A stretch of DNA of 6,725 nucleotides from the NCBI GenBank assembly GCA_945901665.1, contig CAMDLJ010000146.1, forward strand, positions 1 to 6,725, written 5' to 3'. Positions 1 to 6,109 of the stretch are shown here, in pieces; the first letter of the stretch is position 1; the number at the start of each line of letters is the position of its first letter. The notes below the pieces were generated by a model. That model was not told the origin of the DNA, made no database searches, and saw only the letters and a list, made by a program, of their open reading frames with translations. The stretch is from Bordetella parapertussis. GTDB lineage: Bacteria > Pseudomonadota > Gammaproteobacteria > Burkholderiales > Burkholderiaceae. A program made the translations under genes and the position numbers.

Positions 1-432
1 GTGTTGCACAACCCAGAAAACACATTGCCATTTTGGTTTTTGGAAGTGATCGCATCTTGCGTCAGCATGGCCAACCAATGCGATTACAGCTTGACGCACC
101 ATTTTGCCAATGCGCGCCGCCTGATCAATGATGAGGACAGGGCCGAAAAGATTTGGAACGCACTGCGCACTGAAAAATGGTCAGATGCATTTGAGGGCAA
201 AGAACTGGCCCTGATCAAATACGCCCATAAACTCACACTCTCCGTTGGAAAGATGGTTCAAAGCGATATTGAAAATTTACATCAAGCAGGTTGTGATGAT
301 GGTGAAATTTTGGAAGTGAACCAGGTGTGCGCTTATTTCAATTACTCCAACCGCTTGCTCAATGGGCTGGGCGTGACCACCCAAGGTGACGTGATTGGCT
401 ATTACAAGGAAAAGCCTGCGGAAGATTTGTGA
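1..432 (+). CDS. AhpD-like / carboxymuconolactone decarboxylase family protein, 5' end missing, peroxidatic Cys replaced by Ser
   Basis: The 143 visible residues resemble the peroxidase-related branch of the AhpD/CMD superfamily, small all-helical proteins that reduce peroxides with a Cys pair. The AhpD signature E-x11-C-x2-C-x3-H can be laid on the sequence: Glu15, Cys27, then Ser30 where the second Cys belongs, and His34 (His33 also present). Codon 30 is AGC at 88-90, one base from TGC. The C-terminal block GCDDGEILEVNQV (about 97-109) followed by the AYFNYSNR helix and GLGVTTQGD is typical of this branch. Relatives, as I recall them, carry roughly 50 more N-terminal residues, so the GTG at position 1 is probably internal and the gene starts outside the window. 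The 3' end overlaps the oppositely oriented oxygenase gene by 31 bases. Family assignment is firm; peroxidase activity is doubtful because of Ser30. Confidence 0.8.
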   Translation: MLHNPENTLPFWFLEVIASCVSMANQCDYSLTHHFANARRLINDEDRAEKIWNALRTEKWSDAFEGKELALIKYAHKLTLSVGKMVQSDIENLHQAGCDDGEILEVNQVCAYFNYSNRLLNGLGVTTQGDVIGYYKEKPAEDL

Positions 433-1487
433 TCGGCACCTTCCTTGGCGAGGATTTTTTGAAGCCCTTGGCGAAACCTAAGCGCTGCAGCATCAACACC
501 CATCGTGGCGACGCGACCGGTGTTCTTTTTCATGCCTTGGTGAACCGCCTCTAAAACGTTTTTATCCTCTAAAAATGCCATTTTGGCACCCTCTGCATTG
601 CGCGCCGTGATATCTTGGTTATGCGGATCGGTGTTGCGGTGTTGAAGCCAAAAATACAGGGTTGTGTCCGCATCGACCGGTGTCAAAAAATGATGCGACA
701 CCATCATGTAAGTCTGCAGGTCATGAAGATCGAAATCAACACCCCCTTTGCCAGCGGGTGTAAAAACAGTTTTGTTGATCGCCCAGCTGGGATAGCGGAC
801 TTCGTAATGTTGCAAGCGGTCCGCATGGCCCGCAAACTTCAGCAAATCCGCATAAAAAGGTGGAGGGGCTTGGTTTTGAATCCAACGGCTGCAAACGACC
901 GATTGTTCGTCGCTGGTGATCTTGAGTTCGGTCTTGTCTGTGCCCCCACCTGCAAATGACGATCGATGCACCCATGCCACATGCGACGGGTCCAACAAAT
1001 TGTCCACCAACCATAGATAGTGACAACGGCATACAAATGAATCACCTGGGGTGATGTGCCAAGCGGGGTCATCGAAATGGTCTATCTGGGGAATGTCTTC
1101 TAGGCGCGCCAGGTCTGCAGGTCCCATCCAAATCCAGATCAATCCCCATTTTTCAGCCACGGGAAAACTTTTGACACAGGCAAATGCGGGAATGCGTTCT
1201 TGCGTGGGGGCCTCAACGCAGGTACCGGTGCGATCAAAGGTCAAGCCGTGGTAGCCACATTCCACATGGTCACCCTTCAAACGCCCCATGGACAAAGGCA
1301 ACTTTCTATGGGGACAGGCATCTTCCAAAGCCACGGGTACCCCACGCGAATCTCTGTAAAGTACGACGGCCTGCGCAAGCAAGGTCATGGCCTTCAACCC
1401 TTGCGTCAACTCAGTTGACAAACAAGCCACATACCACGCTTTATAAACAAAATCACTCAAGGCATGTACTTTCAGGTTTTTCTTCAA
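402..1487 (-). CDS. Rieske non-haem iron oxygenase, alpha subunit (VanA/DdmC-like)
   Basis: A 361-residue oxygenase component of a Rieske-type aromatic or O-demethylating oxygenase, a cytoplasmic enzyme that uses O2 and electrons from a reductase. The N-terminal Rieske domain holds the [2Fe-2S] ligands Cys58, His60, Cys77 and His80 (CPH, x16, CGYH). The catalytic domain has N163-LL-D166-PSH169-VAWVH174, matching D-x2-H-x4-H: His169 and His174 should bind the mononuclear iron and Asp166 should bridge to the neighbouring Rieske cluster. The third iron ligand is probably Asp308 or Glu307 in FLEDKNVLEA. Length and single-subunit form fit the vanillate/dicamba demethylase group better than two-subunit dioxygenases, but the substrate is unknown. 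It starts 7 bases after the crotonase stop, so it is the last gene of the operon. The start is taken as TTG at 1487, since no ATG or GTG lies in frame upstream; TTG at 1460 is an alternative. No redox partner gene is in the window. Confidence 0.9.
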   Translation of the reverse strand: MKKNLKVHALSDFVYKAWYVACLSTELTQGLKAMTLLAQAVVLYRDSRGVPVALEDACPHRKLPLSMGRLKGDHVECGYHGLTFDRTGTCVEAPTQERIPAFACVKSFPVAEKWGLIWIWMGPADLARLEDIPQIDHFDDPAWHITPGDSFVCRCHYLWLVDNLLDPSHVAWVHRSSFAGGGTDKTELKITSDEQSVVCSRWIQNQAPPPFYADLLKFAGHADRLQHYEVRYPSWAINKTVFTPAGKGGVDFDLHDLQTYMMVSHHFLTPVDADTTLYFWLQHRNTDPHNQDITARNAEGAKMAFLEDKNVLEAVHQGMKKNTGRVATMGVDAAALRFRQGLQKILAKEGADHKSSAGFSL

Positions 1488-1494
1488 TGAACAT

Positions 1495-2310
1495 TCAATC
1501 CAAACCTGAAAGGTTAGGCTTCCATGAAGGCGGGCGCTTTTCCAAGAAAGCTTGAAAACCTTCTTGTGCCGCTGAGTCCATCATGTTGCAGGCCATCACT
1601 TGACCTGCCAGTTGATAGGCCCCAGCCAAACCCATCTCCGCTTGTTGATAAAACAAAGCTTTGCCCATTTGAATGGCCACAGCAGGCTTTTCGATGATTT
1701 TCATGCACAGGTCAATGACCACCTGCGCCAACACATCAGATTGGACGCTGCGATTGATCAGACCACGCTCAAGCGCTTGGTCTGCTGAAATAAAGTCTCC
1801 GGTCAACAACATTTCCATCGCCATTTTTCTGGAGACATTTCGGGTCAAACCGACGCTTGGCGTTGCGCAGAACAAGCCGTAGTGAATGCCTGACACTGCG
1901 AAACGCGATGATTGCGAGGCCACCGCCAAATCACACATGGCCACCAACTGGCAACCTGCTGCCGTGGCTATTCCATCCACCTGAGCCACCACAGGCTGGG
2001 GCAAGCTTTGCAAACTCATCATCAATCGCGAGCACTGTGCAAACAACTTCTCATAAAAATCGCGATCTGGATGGGATCGCATTTCTTTCAAGTCATGCCC
2101 CGATGAAAATGCCCGCCCCTTGGATGACAACACAACCACCCGGCATGAAGCGTCGCCCCTGACAAGTTCGAGTTGATTCTGCAAAGCCTGCATCATTTCA
2201 CTGGACAGCGCATTGAAGGACAGAGGGCGATTCATGCAAATTCGCACAATGCCTGGCTTGGGCTGATCGACCAGCAAGAGGGGACCATCCGTCAATAAAT
2301 TTTCAGACAT
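1495..2310 (-). CDS. ECHDC3-like enoyl-CoA hydratase/isomerase (crotonase) family protein
   Basis: A 271-residue crotonase-fold protein from ATG 2310. Residue numbers here count from a possible TTG at 2316, two codons earlier. The two oxyanion-hole segments are visible: SSGHDLKEM at 71-79 and GIATAAGCQLVAMCD at 115-129. LFCATPSVGL (148-157), the AMEMLLTGDFISADQAL stretch (166-182), the KALFYQQ helix (219-225) and the EGFQAFLEKRPPSW end (252-265) resemble the animal protein ECHDC3 more than fatty-acid-oxidation hydratases. The usual catalytic glutamates (Glu144 and Glu164 of rat mitochondrial hydratase) align with Gln123 and Gly143, so classical hydration is unlikely. Binding of an acyl-CoA thioester is inferred from the fold. 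It sits 15 bases after the Tgl-like gene and 7 before the oxygenase gene. The exact reaction is unknown. Confidence 0.88.
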   Translation of the reverse strand: MSENLLTDGPLLLVDQPKPGIVRICMNRPLSFNALSSEMMQALQNQLELVRGDASCRVVVLSSKGRAFSSGHDLKEMRSHPDRDFYEKLFAQCSRLMMSLQSLPQPVVAQVDGIATAAGCQLVAMCDLAVASQSSRFAVSGIHYGLFCATPSVGLTRNVSRKMAMEMLLTGDFISADQALERGLINRSVQSDVLAQVVIDLCMKIIEKPAVAIQMGKALFYQQAEMGLAGAYQLAGQVMACNMMDSAAQEGFQAFLEKRPPSWKPNLSGLD

Positions 2311-2317
2311 ATCCAAG

Positions 2318-2322
2318 CCTTT
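2318..2322 (-). promoter_or_regulatory. Ribosome binding site AAAGG that decides the crotonase start
   Basis: On the minus strand the sequence reads AAAGG, then 7 bases, then ATG at 2310. The in-frame TTG at 2316 would lie only one base from AAAGG, too close to be used. This favours the ATG start and a 271-residue product over the 273-residue reading. It is the clearest Shine-Dalgarno-like element in the minus-strand cluster. Confidence 0.6.
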
Positions 2323-2325
2323 GGT

Positions 2326-3441
2326 TCAAATATCGCGCAGAACAATGTCACAGCTTGCGGGCCGCAAAAGACGCGGAGACTCTCGCGTGGCATCCATGCA
2401 ACCACCATTTTCATACACACCCGAGGGCTCTCGGTATTTTTTCATATCCGCCAAGATGGTTTGCATCCGCTGGGGATCTGCCAGACTTTGCGTCACATGC
2501 TTGGCAACCACCGCTTCATCCATGCACCACACACCCTCATCATCAATAAAGGCGCCGTCGCGCCAGTGAAACACTTCCACACATTTTTGATCCAAGGAAA
2601 AGGGACTGGCACAGTCCCAAAAATTGCTGAACAAGCCTGCTCCCATGTAAATCACCCAGGAACCCTCGTAACCAGACACATTGCTGGATCGAGGGTCCGG
2701 ATTGCGAAACCACACCCGGTCACCCGGAATATAGTGATACATGGGAATGGGGTCACTGAGACTGCCATGCTCGACCAAAAATGTGTCATGGAATGCACCC
2801 GAAGCAATGGCTTTGATTTGCCACTGATGGTGCAAATTTTCAAACAACAAAGGGTTGCTGATTTGGGCCTCTTGCGCAATGCCCAACAAAATCACATATT
2901 CACTGGCACGGTAACAAGAAAATGCATATTCACTGCCTGAAAAAGCGGGCTGCGTGGCCAATCGCAGGGCCTCAATCAATGACCGTGATGGCTTCAGGGT
3001 AAAGCCCAGGGCTTCGTCATACGACCAATGGGACATCGGCCTGTCGACGGCCCGGGTATCAAACCTCAATGATGTTAGTTGTGCCGCTTGGGCGATGAAT
3101 TTTCTCACCCGAATATGGCTCAACAGTTCTTCATGGCTGGGAAACATTTGCGGATATGGACTGCTCAATAAACCCAACAAAATTTCATCCATCAAAGCTT
3201 GCTCAGGGTCGGCATTTTTGAGTTGAACGCTGCCCCTGATATGGAGGGTGTTTTCTTGGGGCGTGAGCAATGCACGACCTTCATGGCTCAAGTGGTAACG
3301 CGCGTGATGACCTGCTGCCATGGTGTCAGTATTGACCTCCAACCAATCAGCCCAGGGCGATTGGTAGACCCAACGCAAAAACTCATCCTGCGCCTGTGCG
3401 GCCAATGCATCAGCCGTTTGAATAAAAATTCCATGTTTCAT
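2326..3441 (-). CDS. Tgl-like protein (homologue of Bacillus protein-glutamine gamma-glutamyltransferase), non-canonical active site
   Basis: A 371-residue protein whose middle (about 80-310) I align by memory with Bacillus subtilis Tgl (245 residues), the spore-coat transglutaminase. Matching blocks: HIRVRKFIAQAAQL (109-122) with Tgl ELKLRMNIVAAAKTL; HWSYDEALGFTLKPSRSLIEAL (138-159) with the YWRVSPEGAL region; EYAFSCYRASEYVILL (171-186) with YAFECATAIVIIYY; PGDRVWFRNPDP (239-250) with LGDCLYFKNPEF; YEGSWVIYMG (258-267) with WRGENVILLG. The nucleophile Cys116 corresponds to Cys176. The two glutamates reported as its partners, Glu115 and Glu187, correspond to Ser175 and Ser261. About 80 N-terminal and 60 C-terminal residues lie outside the Tgl core. 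There is no signal peptide or membrane segment, so it is probably cytoplasmic. An in-frame TAA 12 bases upstream fixes the ATG at 3441, which lacks a clear Shine-Dalgarno. Homology is likely; true transglutaminase activity is uncertain. Confidence 0.7.
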   Translation of the reverse strand: MKHGIFIQTADALAAQAQDEFLRWVYQSPWADWLEVNTDTMAAGHHARYHLSHEGRALLTPQENTLHIRGSVQLKNADPEQALMDEILLGLLSSPYPQMFPSHEELLSHIRVRKFIAQAAQLTSLRFDTRAVDRPMSHWSYDEALGFTLKPSRSLIEALRLATQPAFSGSEYAFSCYRASEYVILLGIAQEAQISNPLLFENLHHQWQIKAIASGAFHDTFLVEHGSLSDPIPMYHYIPGDRVWFRNPDPRSSNVSGYEGSWVIYMGAGLFSNFWDCASPFSLDQKCVEVFHWRDGAFIDDEGVWCMDEAVVAKHVTQSLADPQRMQTILADMKKYREPSGVYENGGCMDATRESPRLLRPASCDIVLRDI

Positions 3442-3473
3442 GCGGTTTTTTTATAGCAATCCTCTGATTCCAT
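3438..3473 (-). other. 11-codon mini-ORF bridging the acyltransferase and Tgl-like genes
   Basis: Directly after the acyltransferase stop (TAA, 3476-3474) comes ATG at 3473, opening MESEDCYKKTA. Its TGA stop (3440-3438) shares the ATGA with the start of the Tgl-like gene. It could keep ribosomes on the mRNA and couple translation of the two genes, since the downstream gene has no good ribosome binding site. So short an ORF can arise by chance, and no homology can be claimed. Confidence 0.25.
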
Positions 3474-4544
3474 TTAGGAAAAACCTTGGGGAATTCGGTT
3501 TGAATGACGCTTGTTCAGTTCGCGTTGTACTGGACTGTCAATATAGCGCCAAATGAACCAACCCAGCGCGTTGCAGCCTACAAAAATAATTAACAAACAC
3601 AATTCAAACGGTATACCCCACCGCTGGATGCCAGGATAAACACCATTCAAGAGCATCAACATGGCAAAGTGGGACATGAATATTGCATAGGCGCAATCCC
3701 CCATTTTTCTGGCTGCATCGGTCCATGAATTGGATGAAATTGAAATGTATTGAATGCTGCACAGGACCAAAGCTGTCAAGATGGCCACAAACAACCTGGG
3801 TCTGGGTTCCATCCAATAACAAAAAAGGGCACCGGCCATGTACAGCCAAAAAATCCCCTGATGTGTTTTTGATAAATGCGTCGAACGGTATGCCAAGGCA
3901 CCCAAAGCATAGGTGCCTGCGAAATAGATGGCCCACACATTCCAGTCTGCGTTCAAATTGAAATATCCGAGAGACAGCATGCCCACAGCAGCCCACAACC
4001 ATTGCTTGCCATCAAAAATACCACGCGTGACTGTCAAATGAGACAGGTATGTCAAGCACAAGAAAAAAACATACAGCTGCAAATCAATCGCGACATACCA
4101 GACACCTGCCGATAGGGCCTCCATGCCAAGGATGTCTTGTAAAAATAAAAAGTTCGCCAGCAATACCGCCGCATCCAGATGCGTGGGCAACATATCGGGG
4201 CTGACCCATGGACGCATGAAAAGTACCACTCCCACGCTCAAGGTCAGACCCGCAAAATACACGGGCGCCAATCGCCAATAGCGCTTGATCGCGAAGCGAC
4301 GGATATATTGAAAATCAACAGCTTTTTCGTCCAGGCTTTGTGCCACTAAAAAGCCGGCGATGACCAGGAAAACAGATACCGCCCATGCGCCATGGTCAAA
4401 GAAAAAAGCAAAAAGCTGCGGCATTTCCACTTGCCCTTTTTGCGCAAAGGGCCCATATGAAGCCAAGTGGTGAGCGACAATCACCTGCGCGGCCAACCAT
4501 TTGATGAGGCCAATCAACGGTGATGATGCTTGTAAATTTTTCAA
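3474..4544 (-). CDS. Acyltransferase-3 family membrane protein (OafA/YrhL-like)
   Basis: A 356-residue integral inner-membrane protein with about ten hydrophobic helices (roughly 8-28, 52-70, 95-110, 124-140, 147-168, 183-196, 203-218, 231-247, 251-268, 284-300 and 312-333). Family hallmarks are the AHH pair in the first helix (His25/His26, the expected catalytic His), the KRYWRLAPVYF loop (87-97, Arg88 and Arg91), and GVWYVAIDLQLY (147-158), where the usual Glu is Asp154. The family moves acetyl or other acyl groups onto sugars, lipids or antibiotics; the acceptor here is unknown. It is the first gene of the four-gene minus-strand cluster and diverges from aat. The start is taken as TTG 4544, the first start codon after an in-frame stop at 4572-4574. 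There is no clear Shine-Dalgarno, and TTG at codon 10 is an alternative. Confidence 0.85.
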   Translation of the reverse strand: MKNLQASSPLIGLIKWLAAQVIVAHHLASYGPFAQKGQVEMPQLFAFFFDHGAWAVSVFLVIAGFLVAQSLDEKAVDFQYIRRFAIKRYWRLAPVYFAGLTLSVGVVLFMRPWVSPDMLPTHLDAAVLLANFLFLQDILGMEALSAGVWYVAIDLQLYVFFLCLTYLSHLTVTRGIFDGKQWLWAAVGMLSLGYFNLNADWNVWAIYFAGTYALGALAYRSTHLSKTHQGIFWLYMAGALFCYWMEPRPRLFVAILTALVLCSIQYISISSNSWTDAARKMGDCAYAIFMSHFAMLMLLNGVYPGIQRWGIPFELCLLIIFVGCNALGWFIWRYIDSPVQRELNKRHSNRIPQGFS

Positions 4545-4555
4545 GTCATTGACTT
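4543..4555. repeat. 13-base perfect inverted repeat in the divergent promoter region
   Basis: AAGTCA (4543-4548), one central T, then TGACTT (4550-4555). It covers the proposed -35 box of aat and the TTG start of the acyltransferase gene. It could be an operator for a dimeric regulator, but it is short and occurs once. Confidence 0.35.
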
Positions 4556-4578
4556 TTGATATTTTTGAAAACTATTTT
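4549..4578 (+). promoter_or_regulatory. Putative sigma-70 promoter for aat–bpt
   Basis: TTGACT at 4549-4554 matches five of six -35 consensus bases. After 18 bases comes TATTTT at 4573-4578, which matches four of six -10 bases. Transcription would start near 4584-4586, giving a leader of only about 5-7 bases before the aat ATG at 4591. That fits the absence of a Shine-Dalgarno there. Assigned by eye only. Confidence 0.45.
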
Positions 4579-4579
4579 A
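4574..4579 (-). promoter_or_regulatory. Possible -10 box (TAAAAT) for the minus-strand operon
   Basis: On the minus strand these bases read TAAAAT, a common -10 form in Burkholderiales. They overlap the proposed aat -10 on the other strand. A start near 4567 would leave about 23 bases before the acyltransferase TTG. The matching -35 would lie within aat near 4597-4603, and I see no good match there. Confidence 0.25.
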
Positions 4580-4590
4580 AACATTTATCG

Positions 4591-5355
4591 ATGTCTCGCA
4601 CATCCTCTGCCATTCCGATCATCCGCCTTGGCGAACCATTGCCCAGGCCTGATTCAGCCATGGGCCAAAATTCAGCATACCCTGGCTTGGTTGCGGCAGG
4701 TCAAGATTTATCCGCGAGTCGGCTCATAGAGGCTTATCAACAAGGTATTTTTCCATGGTATAGCGAAGGCCAACCCATTTTATGGTGGAGCACTGACCCC
4801 AGAATGGTATTGCCCGTGTCTGAGTTCAAACTGCATCGCTCCTTCAAAAAGACCTTGATCAAAACGATTTCTCAAGGTCGCCTGGAGATCAAAATAGACC
4901 AAAATTTTGACGAAGTGGTCAACCTTTGCGCTGAATCGAAAAGACCCGGACAAAGCGGCACCTGGATACAACCAGAAATGATGGTGGCCTACAGCGAGTT
5001 GCACCTACTGGGTAAAGCCCACAGCGTCGAATGCTGGTTGGATGGACATTTGGTGGGTGGCTTGTACTGTGTGGCGATTGGCAAAGCGCTGTTCGGAGAA
5101 TCGATGTTTTCTCTGCAAAGTGAAGCATCCAAAATAGCACTTACAGCGCTGATTTGTTTTTGTCGGCAGCACGCAATCCCATCCATCGATTGCCAACAAC
5201 AAACCCCCCATTTAAAGTTCATGGGCGCGCGTCCCATTTCAAGGCAACGCTTTTTGGAAGACTTGATGATTTTCACCCCGCAACCGCCACCGCGCTGGGA
5301 GTTCTTACCCGTATACTGGAACCACATCCTGCCATTCACCCAGCAACTGACGTGA
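4591..5355 (+). CDS. aat: Leucyl/phenylalanyl-tRNA--protein transferase
   Basis: A 254-residue cytoplasmic enzyme that moves Leu or Phe from aminoacyl-tRNA to proteins with N-terminal Lys or Arg, marking them for ClpS and ClpAP. Family blocks in order: [11 protein letters not shown] (31-41), [10 protein letters not shown] (48-57), [12 protein letters not shown] (63-74), GTWIQPEM (123-130), AHSVE (143-147), [21 protein letters not shown] (154-174) and [15 protein letters not shown] (199-213). Glu170 and Gln202 correspond to Escherichia coli Glu156 and Gln188. The length fits the family. The ATG at 4591 is chosen because in-frame starts farther upstream (TTG 4501, ATG 4504, TTG 4549) would read back through the divergent gene or the promoter and add residues Aat does not have. 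No strong ribosome binding site precedes it. It overlaps bpt by four bases, as expected for one operon. Confidence 0.96.
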   Translation: MSRTSSAIPIIRLGEPLPRPDSAMGQNSAYPGLVAAGQDLSASRLIEAYQQGIFPWYSEGQPILWWSTDPRMVLPVSEFKLHRSFKKTLIKTISQGRLEIKIDQNFDEVVNLCAESKRPGQSGTWIQPEMMVAYSELHLLGKAHSVECWLDGHLVGGLYCVAIGKALFGESMFSLQSEASKIALTALICFCRQHAIPSIDCQQQTPHLKFMGARPISRQRFLEDLMIFTPQPPPRWEFLPVYWNHILPFTQQLT

Positions 5356-6089
5356 CCCATCTCAAGGATTTACCGCTTCAAGCCTTGCAGTTTTATGCAA
5401 CGGCGCCCTACCCTTGCAGTTACTTGCCACAACTCCAAGCGCGCTCACAGGTCGCCACCCCCAGCCATTTGATCCACAACGATATTTACTCTGAACTGGT
5501 GGCCCGCGGTTTTCGCCGCAGCGGTCTTTTCACTTACCGCCCTTATTGCGATGGTTGCCGCGCCTGCATCCCATTGCGCATCGACATCCATGACTTCAAG
5601 CCCAATCGAAGCCAACGCAGGGCCTATAAGCAACACCAACATTTGGTTCCACGCATTGCCAATCTGGCCTACCAAGACGACCACTACCACCTCTACCTGA
5701 GGTACCAAACGGGTCGCCACGCTGGCGGTGGTATGGACCAAGACAGCATTGACCAGTACACCCAGTTTTTGCTGCAAAGCCGTGTGAACTCACGCTTGGT
5801 CGAGTTCAGGCTCCCCACCGAGGATGGCTCACCTGGCAGCCTCAAAATGGTGTCTATCCTGGACGTACTCAATGACGGTATTTCAGCGGTTTACACTTTT
5901 TATGAGCCAGAGGCCCACGCGGATTACGGCACGTACGGTGTGATGTGGCAAGTCGAGCAAGCCAAAACTCTGGGGCTACCTTATGTCTACCTGGGCTACT
6001 GGATCAAAAACAGCCCCAAAATGAATTACAAAGCCCATTTCAAACCCCACCAAACTTTGGTAGATGGCCATTGGCAAAGACAAGATTGA
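5352..6089 (+). CDS. bpt: Aspartate/glutamate leucyltransferase (bacterial protein transferase, ATE1-like)
   Basis: A 245-residue cytoplasmic enzyme of the ATE1 family that transfers Leu from Leu-tRNA to proteins with N-terminal Asp or Glu. It is the second branch of the bacterial leucine N-degron route to ClpS/ClpAP. Visible blocks: [20 protein letters not shown] (7-26), [12 protein letters not shown] (30-41), [20 protein letters not shown] (46-65), CDGCRAC (66-72), PNRSQRRA (84-91), then the GNAT-like C-terminal part with YTFYEPEA (181-188), YGTYGVMWQ (192-200) and [17 protein letters not shown] (211-227). Cys22, Cys66, Cys69 and Cys72 form the Cys-rich N-terminus. The start is GTG at 5352, overlapping the aat stop in GTGA; earlier in-frame starts such as the one at 5154 lie inside aat and add unrelated residues. 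Coupled translation from aat is likely. Confidence 0.96.
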   Translation: MTHLKDLPLQALQFYATAPYPCSYLPQLQARSQVATPSHLIHNDIYSELVARGFRRSGLFTYRPYCDGCRACIPLRIDIHDFKPNRSQRRAYKQHQHLVPRIANLAYQDDHYHLYLRYQTGRHAGGGMDQDSIDQYTQFLLQSRVNSRLVEFRLPTEDGSPGSLKMVSILDVLNDGISAVYTFYEPEAHADYGTYGVMWQVEQAKTLGLPYVYLGYWIKNSPKMNYKAHFKPHQTLVDGHWQRQD

Positions 6090-6097
6090 TCATCCGC

Positions 6098-6103
6098 TAA
6101 AAT
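6098..6103 (+). promoter_or_regulatory. Possible -10 box (TAAAAT) for the IclR-family gene
   Basis: TAAAAT ends 6 bases before the ATG at 6110, so transcription would begin at or next to the start codon, and no Shine-Dalgarno is seen. The intergenic gap after bpt is only 20 bases. A well-spaced -35 is not evident: TTGGCA at 6071-6076 is 21 bases away. Read-through from aat–bpt remains possible. Confidence 0.3.
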
Positions 6104-6109
6104 TGCACA

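Noticed and set aside
155..174. Idea that GLYC in place of GLYG in Aat (residue 160) is an active-site oddity
   Set aside because: I recall the same GLYCVALG form in other betaproteobacterial Aat proteins, and the Glu and Gln active-site residues are intact. The coordinates here are protein residues; the bases are about 5053-5112.
442..460. TCCT-TGGCG-AGGA followed by six T after the AhpD-like gene, a terminator-like shape
   Set aside because: The stem has only four base pairs and lies inside the oxygenase coding sequence (its C-terminal codons), so it is too weak to call a terminator.
2895..2935. 11-base direct repeat CATATTCACTG (2895-2905 and 2925-2935) on either side of the Cys176 codon
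   Set aside because: It is in frame and encodes SEY twice in the Tgl-like protein. With only two short copies, chance or local protein sequence explains it.
3604..4002. 132-codon minus-strand frame and similar long frames inside the acyltransferase and oxygenase genes
   Set aside because: These are out-of-frame shadows of genes with clear family motifs, and their translations show no recognisable domain.
4501..4590. N-terminal extension of aat by 30 codons
   Set aside because: It would read over the divergent acyltransferase start and the promoter-like region, and Aat proteins do not have such a segment.
5154..5351. N-terminal extension of bpt by 66 codons
   Set aside because: The extension lies wholly inside aat in another frame and has no Bpt-like residues. 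The GTG at 5352 gives the usual length and the GTGA overlap.
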